Part shown: piece by piece, positions 17,344 through 29,821 of the stretch
Layout: each line of letters begins with the position of its first letter
Position numbering within the stretch: position 1 is the first letter of the stretch
The notes under the pieces: generated by a model
The model's input: only the letters and a program-made list of their open reading frames with translations
What the model was told of the DNA's origin: nothing
The model's database searches: none
Translations under genes and position numbers: made by a program
DNA from: a bacterium
Lineage (GTDB): Bacteria; CAIWAD01
Length of the DNA: 64,000 nt
Direction: 5' to 3'
Assembly (NCBI GenBank): GCA_030429345.1
Contig: JAUIFJ010000020.1
Span: 22,402-86,401 of the forward strand

Positions 17344-17601
17344 ATGGTATCAACGATGCAGACCTGGACCTTTAGCCTGATCCTCGATCGAAGCGACATC
17401 ACTACCGAACTGGAGAATGCGCTGTATGAGAACGGGTGCAGCGACTCGCTTCCCGGGGTCGAGGATGGCCTCGCCTACATCGACTTTAGCCGGAGCGCGC
17501 ACAGCAAAACGGAAGCTCAGGCCAGCGCAGTGGAACAGGTCGAACGCGCCTTGGGGAAGCATTGCGTATTGCGGGTCGAAGAAATTCCTTCGAAGCAATG
17601 A
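17344..17601 (+). CDS. Small hypothetical protein
   Basis: 85 residues from the ATG at 17344. An ATG at 17356 (MQTWTFSLIL) and an upstream in-frame TTG at 17278 are alternatives, and none has a convincing ribosome-binding site. The sequence is soluble and mixed alpha/beta: a strand opening (TWTFSLIL), an acidic helix (TTELENALYENGC) and SLPGVEDGLAYIDFSR. I recall similar short conserved proteins of unknown role, but I cannot name a family. It ends 19 bases from a convergent gene. Confidence 0.55.
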   Translation: MVSTMQTWTFSLILDRSDITTELENALYENGCSDSLPGVEDGLAYIDFSRSAHSKTEAQASAVEQVERALGKHCVLRVEEIPSKQ

Positions 17602-17619
17602 GTTCAGCACCCGAACTTC

Positions 17620-18168
17620 TCAGAACTGCACCCGCACCCCCGCGAAGACTTCGTCGTAGTCCCGCCCGAAGCTTGTCACACGGTACTCGGCGCCAAGCGA
17701 AACATTGAGGGTCTCGCCGACTGGCAGATCGATTCCCGCCCAGGGCGCCAGCCAGAAGAGGGCCTCCTTGCCCGTGTTCTCCTCGCCGCTTTCGTCGATG
17801 AGTCCGTCATCGTCGTTGTCGCGGCCGTCTTCTTCGGCTCCGTACTCCATCGGCGCCGACATCCCCAGATAGCCCTTGACGCCCAGAAAAGGGGCCAGCC
17901 TGGCGGAGGAGAGCACGCGCGCCCCCGTTTCCCCGCCGACGAAGACATGCCCAAGCTGCCTGCTGAAGAGCAGCGAAACCGCCGCATGGCTCTGCAGCCA
18001 GGGCCGGTGGTTGCGGATGCCCCCGTAGGACAGATCCAGGGAAGAGGGATCGCTGAGCAGGGAAAGGGCAAGGACCTTGGAATCGAAGTGCTTGAAGAGG
18101 ACGGATTCCGCCTGGCCAAGCGGTGCCAGTGCGAGGGTCAGGCCAAGAAGTGGAAGAATGAGGCGCAT
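17620..18168 (-). CDS. Predicted exported outer-membrane-type protein, hypothetical
   Basis: 182 residues from the ATG at 18168, chosen because it directly begins a signal peptide (RLILPLLGLTLALAPLGQA). The longer frame to 18222 adds a non-signal extension. The mature part shows alternating strands and ends in Phe (GVRVQF), as outer-membrane barrels do. An acidic segment, GRDNDDDGLIDE (about residues 115-130), resembles a calcium-binding thrombospondin-3/EF loop and probably forms an external loop. The function is unknown. Confidence 0.7.
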   Translation of the reverse strand: MRLILPLLGLTLALAPLGQAESVLFKHFDSKVLALSLLSDPSSLDLSYGGIRNHRPWLQSHAAVSLLFSRQLGHVFVGGETGARVLSSARLAPFLGVKGYLGMSAPMEYGAEEDGRDNDDDGLIDESGEENTGKEALFWLAPWAGIDLPVGETLNVSLGAEYRVTSFGRDYDEVFAGVRVQF

Positions 18169-18685
18169 CTGGGCATCCTGATTGTTGAATCGAGAAGATC
18201 GCCAAAGACCTTTTCGTTCCACTTGACATAGCTCTGGAAAACCACTTCAGGGATTAACATACTCGAACAGCGGGCTTGCGGTTGAAAAGCTCCTTCCCGT
18301 TCCCAGGTTCCAGCGAGATTCACCACGATTCGGCCCCGACTTCCGGACTGCGCATGCTGGCCCTATGTCTCACGATTCTGCTTGTAGCGAGCCCTCCCTG
18401 CCCGGCCTTCTTCTCGCTGGAGGAGCCCAGCCGGGCCAGCGCAGAGTCCACTTCCCGCGAAGTGCGGCCTTTGAAACTCGTCCAGAGCCCCCAAGGACAT
18501 CGAGCTTCCCCCTGCTACGCCGTGAGTCATAGCAGGGAGGAGCGGGAGATGTCGTTGCGGATCACGGCAATCGAGTGGAAGTACTAGCCGATGCATTCAG
18601 GAGAACTCAAGCAGCACGTCGCCCCTTGCTGGCTCTTGCCACACACTCCCTGGTCCGGCAGGGAGGATAGATCCGGAGAACTCCG
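18169..18685. other. 517-bp gap with one doubtful small ORF
   Basis: This is the divergent intergenic region between the outer-membrane-type protein and the carboxypeptidase. It must hold promoters for both, but I cannot place clear -35/-10 boxes. A frame of about 77 codons (18354-18587) begins with a signal-like MLALCLTILLVASP but has no ribosome-binding site and no recognisable family. I regard it as possible but unsupported. Confidence 0.4.
18354..18587 (+). CDS. Doubtful small exported protein
   Basis: 77 codons from the ATG at 18354, opening with a hydrophobic segment followed by PPCPAFF. The rest is low-complexity and charged, with no motif. No ribosome-binding site is visible and base use is not clearly coding. 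It is listed only because the hydrophobic start is at the right place for a secreted peptide. Confidence 0.2.
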   Translation: MLALCLTILLVASPPCPAFFSLEEPSRASAESTSREVRPLKLVQSPQGHRASPCYAVSHSREEREMSLRITAIEWKY

Positions 18686-21019
18686 ATGATTTGCCGAGCG
18701 ATGCTTGCCGGAATCCTGCTGGCAGCGGGTGTGAGCCACGCCGCCCTGGACGACTTCTATTACAGCTACGACGAGATCGAGGCCGAACTGGACAGCCTGG
18801 CCGCCGCCCACCCCACCGTGATGCGGGTCGATTCCATCGGATACGCCTGGGCCAGCGGGCGTCCGATCTGGTCGGTCAAGCTGAGCCAGGACGTGATGCA
18901 GGAGTTGGACAAGCCCGCCCTGTGGGTCAACGGCCAGTGTCACGCGGAGGAGATCCTGGGCGTCAGCATCAGCATGGCCTTCATTCGCGAACTGGCCCAC
19001 TGGGGGGATCTGGGGCATCCGAATTATGCGCCCTTCCTGCAGGCCATGGAGATCCATGTCGTACCGAGCAACAACCCCGACGGCCTGGATGTGGTGCTCG
19101 CCGAGACCGATCGCACCTACCGCAAGAACCTGCATCCTTTCCTGCCCGATGCCTCTTGCCAGATTGCTCCCGGAGTCGGCAACGACAGCTGCGGGGTGGA
19201 CCTCAACCGCAACTACCCTGCCTGGTTCGAGCACGGGGACGGTCTGTGGGAGCTCAACGACGATGTGGAGCTCTTCGACTACTACCGCGGCCCGGAGCCC
19301 TTGAGCGAGCCCGAATGCGCCGCCGTGCACCGGCAGATGGAGCGCGAGCGCTTCGTCGCCGCCGTGGCCTATCACAGCGCTCGGACCTCGGGCAACATCG
19401 AGATCATCATCCATCCCTGGGAATGGGAGAACCCTTCCGACCGCCGCTGCCCGGCGCCGGACTACGACATGATGCAGGGCCTGACACGCTCCATGGGCAA
19501 CCGGATCCAGGGTTCCGTCTACGAGGTCTACCGCAACATTGCCGGCAAGGGCCGCAAGGGCAGTCATCACAATTACGCCTACAACCACTACGGCGCCGTC
19601 GGCCTGCTGATCGAGGTGGGCAGCAACGGCGACGCGGGCATGCAGCCCCAGGATCAGGCGACCATCGACTGGATCGTGGACCAGAACCTGAACGGGCTCT
19701 ACTGGCTCTGCCGCCGTATCATCGGATTCCAGGTGGACGCGCCCGGCCTGCGGCTGCACACACGACACGAGGGAAACCCACTGGAAGCGCGCCTGCGGCT
19801 ACAGGAGGTGATGCACGAGAACTGCACTCCCTGGTACCGCACGGATCCGCAGTGGGGCGCCTACTACCGCCTGCTGAAGCCGCGCAGCTACACGCTCGCT
19901 GTGCGCAAACACGGTTTCGCCGCCGTGGATCAGCCGGTGATCATCGGCAACAGCGCCCCGACGAGCGTGGTCGTGGACCTTCAGGCCCTGCCGACGCACG
20001 CCCTCGAGCTGGCCTTCCGCGACCCGCTGGGGCCGATCACGGTGGAGCGCGTCGAGCTGCTGGATCACAACGCGGACACGACACTGGTCTGGGAGAACCT
20101 GGAGGCCCTGTCGACGAGCCTGCCGGAAGGGGAGTATACGCTGCGCGCTTTCTCCGGTTCGCACATCAGCGCGATTGCCACGCTGCAGCTCTTCGGCGAC
20201 CTGGAGGCGAATCAGATCCTGCATCCGCGGAGTGACACGCCGCCGGACATCGACCGGTCCTTTCTGTCCCTCGCGGACTTCGAGCAGCTCGGCGCCGGCT
20301 GCGACTGGGCGATCGAGGACTTCGAGGGCCAGGCGGTCTTCAACGACAACAGCGGCGAGTGGTACGCGGCGGACCAGGACTGCGAGCTGCGCAGCCTGGA
20401 GAGTTTCTCCCTTCAGGCCCCGCTGAGGGAGAACACGCCCGGGACTCTCGAATTCGACTATTTCCATGTCCTGGAAGGCGGCCGGGACAGCGCCTTCGTC
20501 GTGATCCATTCTCTCAGCGAGGGGACAAGCAGCATCGTCCGCGAATGGACGGGCCGCAGCCCGCGCTGGGAGCGCGCCCTGATCGACCTGGGCGACTGGG
20601 AGGGCCAGGAGATCCGTTTCGGCTTTCGCGTGAAAACCGACGAGCTGGTCCACGACTGGGGCCTGATGCTGCGCAACATCCGCCTGAGCTGGAGCGCGGC
20701 GGCGACCTCCGTCGCTTCCCCGAGCCTGCCCGCGGGCTTCGCGCTGCAGGTGGCGCCCAACCCTTTCAATCCGCACACGACGGTCCAGTTGTCCTTCCCG
20801 CAACAAGCGATCGGCGCGCGGCTGCAGCTGCGCCTCTACGATCTGCTGGGCCGGCAGGTCCTGGAACTGGCCGGCAGCCGGGTGATCACGGCGGCCAGTG
20901 TGTTCCATTCGCTGGATGGGTCCGCTCTCGCCAGCGGTGTCTACCTGCTGGATGCGAGAGTGAGTCGGGAGGGGAGAGAGCTCTTTCGTGAGACGCGCTG
21001 GGTGGCTTTGGTCAAGTAG
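18686..21019 (+). CDS. Secreted M14 zinc carboxypeptidase with FlgD-type tail
   Basis: 777 residues. GGAGAA lies just upstream of the ATG, and the signal peptide covers about residues 1-19. M14 ligands and catalytic residues are in order: His86 and Glu89 in GQCHAEEILG, then NPDG and DLNRNYP for substrate contacts, His230 in VAYHSA, and catalytic Glu310 in LLIEVGS. A carboxypeptidase-regulatory-like beta domain follows (about 345-420), then a jelly-roll-like region (about 520-670), and finally a FlgD-like tail with APNPFNPH and ASGVYLLDA. It should trim C-terminal residues from extracellular peptides, complementing the upstream subtilase as nutrient-scavenging enzymes. Confidence 0.95.
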   Translation: MICRAMLAGILLAAGVSHAALDDFYYSYDEIEAELDSLAAAHPTVMRVDSIGYAWASGRPIWSVKLSQDVMQELDKPALWVNGQCHAEEILGVSISMAFIRELAHWGDLGHPNYAPFLQAMEIHVVPSNNPDGLDVVLAETDRTYRKNLHPFLPDASCQIAPGVGNDSCGVDLNRNYPAWFEHGDGLWELNDDVELFDYYRGPEPLSEPECAAVHRQMERERFVAAVAYHSARTSGNIEIIIHPWEWENPSDRRCPAPDYDMMQGLTRSMGNRIQGSVYEVYRNIAGKGRKGSHHNYAYNHYGAVGLLIEVGSNGDAGMQPQDQATIDWIVDQNLNGLYWLCRRIIGFQVDAPGLRLHTRHEGNPLEARLRLQEVMHENCTPWYRTDPQWGAYYRLLKPRSYTLAVRKHGFAAVDQPVIIGNSAPTSVVVDLQALPTHALELAFRDPLGPITVERVELLDHNADTTLVWENLEALSTSLPEGEYTLRAFSGSHISAIATLQLFGDLEANQILHPRSDTPPDIDRSFLSLADFEQLGAGCDWAIEDFEGQAVFNDNSGEWYAADQDCELRSLESFSLQAPLRENTPGTLEFDYFHVLEGGRDSAFVVIHSLSEGTSSIVREWTGRSPRWERALIDLGDWEGQEIRFGFRVKTDELVHDWGLMLRNIRLSWSAAATSVASPSLPAGFALQVAPNPFNPHTTVQLSFPQQAIGARLQLRLYDLLGRQVLELAGSRVITAASVFHSLDGSALASGVYLLDARVSREGRELFRETRWVALVK

Positions 21020-21058
21020 TCGAGGAAGGCAACAAGAGGCCGTAGGAGTACTGCCTGG

Positions 21059-21892
21059 GTGTTTAAGCATTGGTTCATAGGAAGTCGAATCTGGCGCGCC
21101 TGTTTGTCGCTGGCTTTTGTGACGTGTAGCGGGGTGGCGAATGTCAGCACACCAGACCGCCCGACCTTGCCGCGCCCCAATGAAGGGCTGATCTATCCTC
21201 GCGAAGCCTTTGCCGATGGCATTCCTGGTTCTGTCGTGCTGGATGCACTGGTGGACGCAAGAGGCAGGGCATCGCAGCTGCGAGTTTTGAACGAGGAGCC
21301 TTCGGATCACGGTTTCGCGGAGCAGGTTCTACTGCAGGTGAGAAAACTTCGATTCAACCGCCATGACTCGGAAGCGAACCGGGACTCGACGGTACGTGTG
21401 ACCTGGACCGTCGTGTTTCAACCGGAGCACTTCGACCCCTTCACACGCCTCTATCGCGGAGAACAGCCTCCGAGGATCAGAAATCGTATCAGCAAGCATG
21501 ATTCCGCGCTGAAGGCTTTTACAGAAGCGAATCCCTGCATTCCACCCCGGCTGGAATTCATGGAGGATTGGCATGCCTGGAGCAAACCAGGTCTGGCTGA
21601 AGGGACCCGTTGGAAAGGCCTGATCTATCCCGAGGAAGCGTTCAAGGCAGGAATCGAGGGGCTGGCCCAGGTCGGATTCGTCGTTTGCGCAGATGGTTCT
21701 GTCAGTGACCTTCGAATATTGGGTGAGCGTCCGGAGGGCCATGGCTTCGGCATGGCTGCCGTGAAACATATCGGCGTGCGACGTCACATTCCCGGCCAGA
21801 TAGTGGAAGGGGTTCCAGGCGCGATCCTGATGCAGGAAAACATCCGCTTCCGGATGGAGGACTTCGATCCCGTGACACGGAGGCACAGGTAG
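21059..21892 (+). CDS. Exported protein with two TonB C-terminal-like domains
   Basis: 277 residues. The GTG start at 21059 has AGGAG 10 nt upstream and gives a signal peptide or anchor (RACLSLAFVTCSG). Two copies of a TonB_C-like module are seen: LIYPREAFADGIPGSVVLDALVD...LRVL (about 40-130) and LIYPEEAFKAGIEGLAQVGFVV...LRIL (about 187-275). Each has the YP-x-EA-x-x-x-GI and DG/RG turn pattern of the family. The long periplasm-spanning Pro-rich linker of true TonB is absent. The composition is less GC-rich than the neighbours. It may interact with TonB boxes or act as a periplasmic energy-coupling adaptor; this is inference. Confidence 0.75.
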   Translation: MFKHWFIGSRIWRACLSLAFVTCSGVANVSTPDRPTLPRPNEGLIYPREAFADGIPGSVVLDALVDARGRASQLRVLNEEPSDHGFAEQVLLQVRKLRFNRHDSEANRDSTVRVTWTVVFQPEHFDPFTRLYRGEQPPRIRNRISKHDSALKAFTEANPCIPPRLEFMEDWHAWSKPGLAEGTRWKGLIYPEEAFKAGIEGLAQVGFVVCADGSVSDLRILGERPEGHGFGMAAVKHIGVRRHIPGQIVEGVPGAILMQENIRFRMEDFDPVTRRHR

Positions 21893-22029
21893 GGGCAGGG
21901 CGCTGAGGGGCCGTGTGTGCCATCCTCAGGAGGGATCGAGCCTGCTTGCCAGACCTCTTTTTCGGGTTGTCGGCAGGGCCGTTGTTCTACCGGGCCTCAG
22001 AGGCCCGTGGTCTGTATATTCCCCTCACT

Positions 22030-22959
22030 ATGCCGATCCACCCATCCCACATCAGCCTCACCGAGCTGAGGTATTTTATCGCCCTGGCTGAGATCGGCCA
22101 TTTCGGGCGCGCGGCGGCGCATTGCAATGTGAGCCAGCCGACCCTGAGCGCCGGGCTGAAGAAGCTCGAGGAGAGCCTGGGAGTCCAGCTCTTCGAGCGC
22201 GGACACCGGCTGCTGGGCATGACGGAGGAGGGCAAGCGCCTGCTGCTCCGCGCGCGCCGCGTGCTGGCCGAAGCCGAGGAGCTGGTCGAGGAGGCGATGG
22301 TCGCCGGCGACCGCATGCGGGGCAGCCTGCGCCTGGGAGCGATTCCGACCATCGCGCCGGACCTCCTGCCCTGGCTGGTGCCCTGGCTGGATCGGGAAGA
22401 AGAGCAGCTGCGGGTCATCTGGCAGGAAGAGCGTACGGCGGATCTGCTGCTCGGCCTGCAGGAATTCCGCCTCGACGCCGCCTTCCTCGCCCTGCCCCTG
22501 GAGGCGGACGGCCTGGAATGCCTGCCTCTCTACGAGGAACAGTTCCGCCTGGTCATGGCCGAAAGCTTCCAGCCGCCCTTCCAGGCGCCGCCGTCGAAAG
22601 AGCAGCTGCAGGGCCAGCCGATCCTGCTGCTGACCGAGGGCCACTGCCTGCGCGACCAAGTGCTTGAACTCTGCGGCAACCAGCCCCGCGAGGGCGAGGC
22701 GGCCGACTACCGCGCCGCCAGCCTGGAAACCCTGATGCAGTTGGTGCGCACCGGCCGCGGCATGACCCTGCTGCCGGCCCTGGCCGCCGAACGCAGCGCA
22801 GGCCTCAAGGAGCTGGCCTTCGACGGCCCGGCCCCGGGGCGGCGCATCGCCCTTTGCTGGCGCTCAACTTCTCCGCGAAGGGCAGCCTTCCGCCGCCTGG
22901 GGGAGCGCCTCCGCGAAGCCCATCCCAAGGTGCCGGGAATGTCCACGCTCTCGGAATAG
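22030..22959 (+). CDS. oxyR: OxyR-type peroxide-sensing LysR regulator
   Basis: 309 residues, matching OxyR (about 305). The N-terminal winged helix-turn-helix reads LRYFIALAEIGHFGRAA and VSQPTLSAGLKKLE. The effector domain holds the redox pair Cys206 (GHCLRDQ) and Cys215 (ELCGNQ), spaced exactly nine as in E. coli Cys199/Cys208, the sites whose disulfide switches on peroxide defence. The start at 22030 has no ribosome-binding site. A TATATT hexamer lies ten bases upstream, so the message may be leaderless. An upstream in-frame start at 21913 would add a non-conserved extension. It converges with purU across a repeat array. Confidence 0.93.
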   Translation: MPIHPSHISLTELRYFIALAEIGHFGRAAAHCNVSQPTLSAGLKKLEESLGVQLFERGHRLLGMTEEGKRLLLRARRVLAEAEELVEEAMVAGDRMRGSLRLGAIPTIAPDLLPWLVPWLDREEEQLRVIWQEERTADLLLGLQEFRLDAAFLALPLEADGLECLPLYEEQFRLVMAESFQPPFQAPPSKEQLQGQPILLLTEGHCLRDQVLELCGNQPREGEAADYRAASLETLMQLVRTGRGMTLLPALAAERSAGLKELAFDGPAPGRRIALCWRSTSPRRAAFRRLGERLREAHPKVPGMSTLSE

Positions 22960-23602
22960 AAGAGGTCGCACGGAGTGCACGGAGAAGGAAAGAGAAGGCC
23001 CTTCGCTGTCATCCCGCGGCTTGACCGCGGGATCCTTGTCCGCGTCGCAGACAGGACTGGCGTCTTGCATACTCTCCCGGTGTTGCACGTCCACTGGCCC
23101 TCCGGTCTTCGACGCGGAGCAGGATTCCGTGGTCAAGCCACGGAATGACAGCCATGGGAACTCCAATCCGCGTCGCAGACAGGACTGGCGTCTTGCAGGC
23201 TCTCCCGGTGTTGCACGTCCACTGGCCCTCCGGTCTTCGACGCGGAGCAGGATTCCGTGGTCAAGCCACGGAATGACAGCCATGGGAACTCCAATCCGCG
23301 TCGCAGACAGGACTGGCGTGTTGCAGGCTCTCCCGGTGTGGCACGTCCACTGGCCCTCCGGTCTTCGACGCGGAGCAGGATTCCGTGGTCAAGCCACGGA
23401 ATGACAACCATGGGAACTCCAATCCTTGTCGCAGACAGGAATGGCGTGTTGCAGGCGCTACCGGTGTTGCACATCCGCTGGCCCTCCGGTCTTCGACGCG
23501 GAGCAGGATTCCGTGGTCAAGCCACGGAATGACAGCCATGGGAACCATTCATTCCTCTGTGATCTCCGTCTTCTCCGTGCCCTCCGTGCGAGCTCTTCCT
23601 TC
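22960..23602. other. 643-bp gene-free repeat region between oxyR and purU
   Basis: It contains, in order, a CACGGAG-type inverted repeat arm (22959-22988), an inverted palindrome (23011-23033), four 128-bp tandem units (from 23040) and the opposite inverted arm (23571-23599). Open frames across it follow the repeats and are not genes. The two flanking genes converge here, so it probably also serves as their termination zone. Confidence 0.85.
23040..23551. repeat. Four tandem 128-bp repeat units each holding a 23-bp palindrome
   Basis: Unit starts are at 23040, 23168, 23296 and 23424, exactly 128 bp apart. Units 1-3 differ by only a few bases and unit 4 is the most diverged. Each unit has ATTCCGTGG, a 5-base TCAAG loop and CCACGGAAT (23124-23146, 23252-23274, 23380-23402, 23508-23530). 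The period is not a multiple of three, so it is not a protein repeat. Confidence 0.95.
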
Positions 23603-24454
23603 TTAGTCAAACACCACCGTCTTGTTGTTCCAGCTGAGCACCTGGTGTTCCAGGTGGTGACGCAGGGCGCGGCTCAGGACGACTTTTTCCAGGTCCTTGC
23701 CTTTGCGGACCAGGTCCCGGGCCGTGTCGCGGTGCGAGATGCGGGTCGTCTCCTGGTCGATGATCGGGCCGGCGTCCAGCTCGTCACTGACGTAGTGGGC
23801 TGTCGCGCCGATCAGCTTGACCCCGCGGGAGTGGGCCTGGTGGTAGGGCCGCGCCCCGGGAAAGGCGGGCAGGAAACTGTGGTGGATGTTGATGATGCGG
23901 TTTTCCCAGGCGGCGACGAAGTCCGGGCTCAAGATCTGCATGTAGCGCGCCAGCACCACCGTGTCGATCCGGTAATCCGAGAGCAGCGCCTGCTGGCGTT
24001 GTTCCAGTTCCGCCTTGCTGCCCTCGGCGGAGGACAGGCAGTGGAAGTTCAGCCCGAAGCGCTCGGCGGTCGGGCGCAGGCTTTCGTGGTTGCTGACAAC
24101 GAGCGGAATCTCGCAGCGCAGTTCGCCGGCCTGCCAGCGGGCGAGAATGTCGTGCAGACAATGGCCCTGCTTCGAGACCAGCAGGGCAACGCGCTGCTTT
24201 TCCTCCAGGCGGAAGCTGCGCCAGGCCATCTCCTTCGGCTCCGCGATCTCCGCTCCGAAGCGCCGGGCCAGGTCCTCGCCGCCTCCTGCCGGGCTTTGCC
24301 AGACCAGGCGCATGAAGAACATGCCCTCGTCGGGATCCACGTGCTCGTCCAGGTCGACCACGTTCCCGCCCTCGCGCTGAATCCAGGAGGTGACCTCCGC
24401 AATCAGTCCCGGCTGGTCCTTGCAGTGGATCAACAGGCCCTGGCCTTTCTTCAT
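23603..24454 (-). CDS. purU: Formyltetrahydrofolate deformylase
   Basis: 283 residues from the ATG at 24454. A very strong GGAAGGAGAGGAA precedes this codon, and the length then matches PurU (about 280), so the upstream ATG at 24520 is rejected. An ACT domain occupies the N-terminus (LLIHCKDQPGLIAEVTSWI). The formyltransferase-type catalytic domain has NIHHSFLP and a downstream HYVSDELDAGPIIDQE, carrying the Asn-His-Asp set. It hydrolyses 10-formyl-THF to formate and THF, balancing one-carbon units. It converges with oxyR. Confidence 0.96.
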   Translation of the reverse strand: MKKGQGLLIHCKDQPGLIAEVTSWIQREGGNVVDLDEHVDPDEGMFFMRLVWQSPAGGGEDLARRFGAEIAEPKEMAWRSFRLEEKQRVALLVSKQGHCLHDILARWQAGELRCEIPLVVSNHESLRPTAERFGLNFHCLSSAEGSKAELEQRQQALLSDYRIDTVVLARYMQILSPDFVAAWENRIINIHHSFLPAFPGARPYHQAHSRGVKLIGATAHYVSDELDAGPIIDQETTRISHRDTARDLVRKGKDLEKVVLSRALRHHLEHQVLSWNNKTVVFD

Positions 24455-24844
24455 TTCCTCTCCTTCCGCGTACAATTCGAGTCCCGGTTCGAACTCGATG
24501 TGTTTATCCGTTTCTACCATCAGCAGGTGATCGCCGGGAAGGGGGCCACGCCCGGCACTTCCGCTTGCGCAGCGCGATCCAGATCAAGAGTATCGGCTTT
24601 TCAAGCCGCCGGCGCCATGTCAGAATTCCATGCGCGGAAGTGCCGATTGAGATGGATCAAGTGAGGGGCGCGCATCCGGTGCCACCTTGCGTCGATTTGA
24701 TTGCGGAATGCATGGAAGAACAATAGCGGCAAGACACCACGCCGCATTCCTGCACCAGGGCATTGTACACCACCGCGTCCGGCTTTCCCGGCAAGCATCA
24801 CGGGACTTCGAATTCCGCCGGCGCGTCCAGTTCACGGGGGTCTC
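24455..24844. other. 390-bp divergent intergenic region, purU / PFOR
   Basis: It must hold the promoters of purU (minus) and the PFOR gene (plus). The only structure I see is a 12-bp perfect inverted repeat, CGGCACTTCCGC at 24553-24564 and its complement at 24634-24645, separated by 69 nt. No riboswitch or small gene is recognised. Confidence 0.5.
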
Positions 24845-28410
<3,566 letters not shown>

Positions 28411-28414
<4 letters not shown>

Positions 28415-29412
28415 GCATCGACCTGAGAACCAAATGGCTGGGCCTGGATCTGAAGTCCCCGCTTGTCGTGGCCCCCTCGCCGCTGTGTGACAAACTGGAC
28501 AACCTGAAGCGCATGGAAGACGCCGGCGCATCGGCGATTGTCCTGCACAGCCTCTTCGAGGAGCAGATCAATGCCGAGAACCGTGACCTGGATCGCGCCC
28601 TTACCGGCGGCAGCGACAGTTTCGCAGAGGCCTTGAGCTATTTCCCGGATCCCCTGCAGCTCAGCCTGCCCCGCGACCGCTACATGGATCTGCTGCGAAA
28701 GGCCGCGGAGAGCCTGTCCATTCCCGTGCTGGGAAGCCTGAACGGCGTCAGCAGCGGGGGGTGGATCTCCATCGCACGCGAAATGGAAGAGGCCGGCGCG
28801 GCAGCCCTGGAGCTGAACTCCTACTTCATTCCGACCGACTCCACCGTGCCGCCGGAAGACATCGACAAGCAGTATCTCTACCTGGCGCGGGAAGTACGCA
28901 GCTGTGTGCGCCTGCCCTTCTCGGTCAAGCTGAGTCCCTATTTCAGCAGCTTCGCCAACCTGGCCTCTCGATTGGAGAAGGAAGGGGTCCAGGGCCTGAC
29001 GCTCTTCAACCGCTTCTACCAGCCGGATTTCGACCTGGAGGAGCTGGACATCTCGCCCAGCCTGAACCTGAGTTCGCCGGTGGAACTGCGCCTGCGCCTG
29101 CGCTGGGCCGCCATCCTGCACGGACGCGTGCCCATGCAGCTGGCGCTGACCGGCGGCGTCCACAGCGGCGAGGACGTGGTCAAATGCCTGCTGGCGGGAG
29201 CCACGGTGACACAATGCGCCTCGGCTCTTCTGCAGAACGGCATCGGGCATCTGCAGGAGATCCGCACCCGCTTGCTGCGCTGGATGGAGGAGAAGGAGTA
29301 CGAAAGCGTGAGCCAGATGCGCGGCGCCATGAGCCAGAAGTCGGTGGCCAATCCGAACGCCTTCGAACGCGCCAACTACCTGAAGGTCCTGAGCAGCTAC
29401 AGCCTGGACTAG
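28411..29412 (+). CDS. Dihydroorotate dehydrogenase-like flavoprotein
   Basis: 333 residues. The GTG start overlaps the PFOR stop (GTGA), so the two are translationally coupled. It is a TIM-barrel of the DHOD family: WLGLDLKSPLVVAPSPL at the start, LELNSYFIPTD, PFSVKLSP and a phosphate-binding TGGVHSGEDVVKCLLAGA near residue 250. It does not belong to the classical pyrimidine operon here. DHOD-like proteins next to PFOR genes recur in anaerobes, and a redox role with ferredoxin or orotate is possible. The substrate is unproven. Confidence 0.88.
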
Positions 29413-29440
29413 GTGCATCACGAAGCCATGAGAGCACACA

Positions 29441-29472
29441 CGGGCTCCGGCGCTTGTCGCCGGGGCCCTTTT
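29441..29472 (+). terminator. Rho-independent terminator of the PFOR operon
   Basis: A long GC stem, GGGCTCCGGCG with TCGCCGGGGCCC (4-nt loop, one mismatch), is followed by TTTTC, about 30 bases after the stop. Confidence 0.88.
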
Positions 29473-29821
29473 CATTGCCCAGCCATTCTCGTGTCGCCTG
29501 GCGGGTCCCGCCCTGGGAAGGCATCCCTTCCCCTGCTTCAGGATGCACGGATTCAGCTTTGCGCTGTCGGCTTTGTCAGAAGCCGTAGCTGTGTTTCGCA
29601 TTGCAGGACTGGCTGAAGCTTGGGAAGTTGTCCGCCGGGTGATCCCTTGGGCGAACCCGCACACAGCGATTCCATCAGATGGTGCTTCGATCCTGCTCCC
29701 GGCCTTGCCGTTCCGTGATCCATCAAGCTGTGTGTGCCATGCGCCTGCGGATCTCCCTTGCCGGATGGATGACTGTCCCCGCCGGTTGGACGGGGTTGAA
29801 TCAAGAAAGGGAGATCTGCCC
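29473..29821. other. 349-bp gap before the giant surface-protein gene
   Basis: No gene is supported; open frames on either strand lack ribosome-binding sites and motifs. A small GGGAAGG/CCTTCCC hairpin (about 29516-29533) and a CCCCG...CGGGG hairpin just before the gene are the only structures seen. A promoter must be here but is not recognisable. Confidence 0.4.

Noticed and set aside
23040-23551. CRISPR array
   Set aside because: The unit is repeated throughout its 128 bp, there are no unique spacers and no cas genes.
23021-23606. Overlapping repeated frames in the 128-bp array, both strands
   Set aside because: They follow the repeat; the 128-bp period shifts frame each unit; no ribosome-binding sites.
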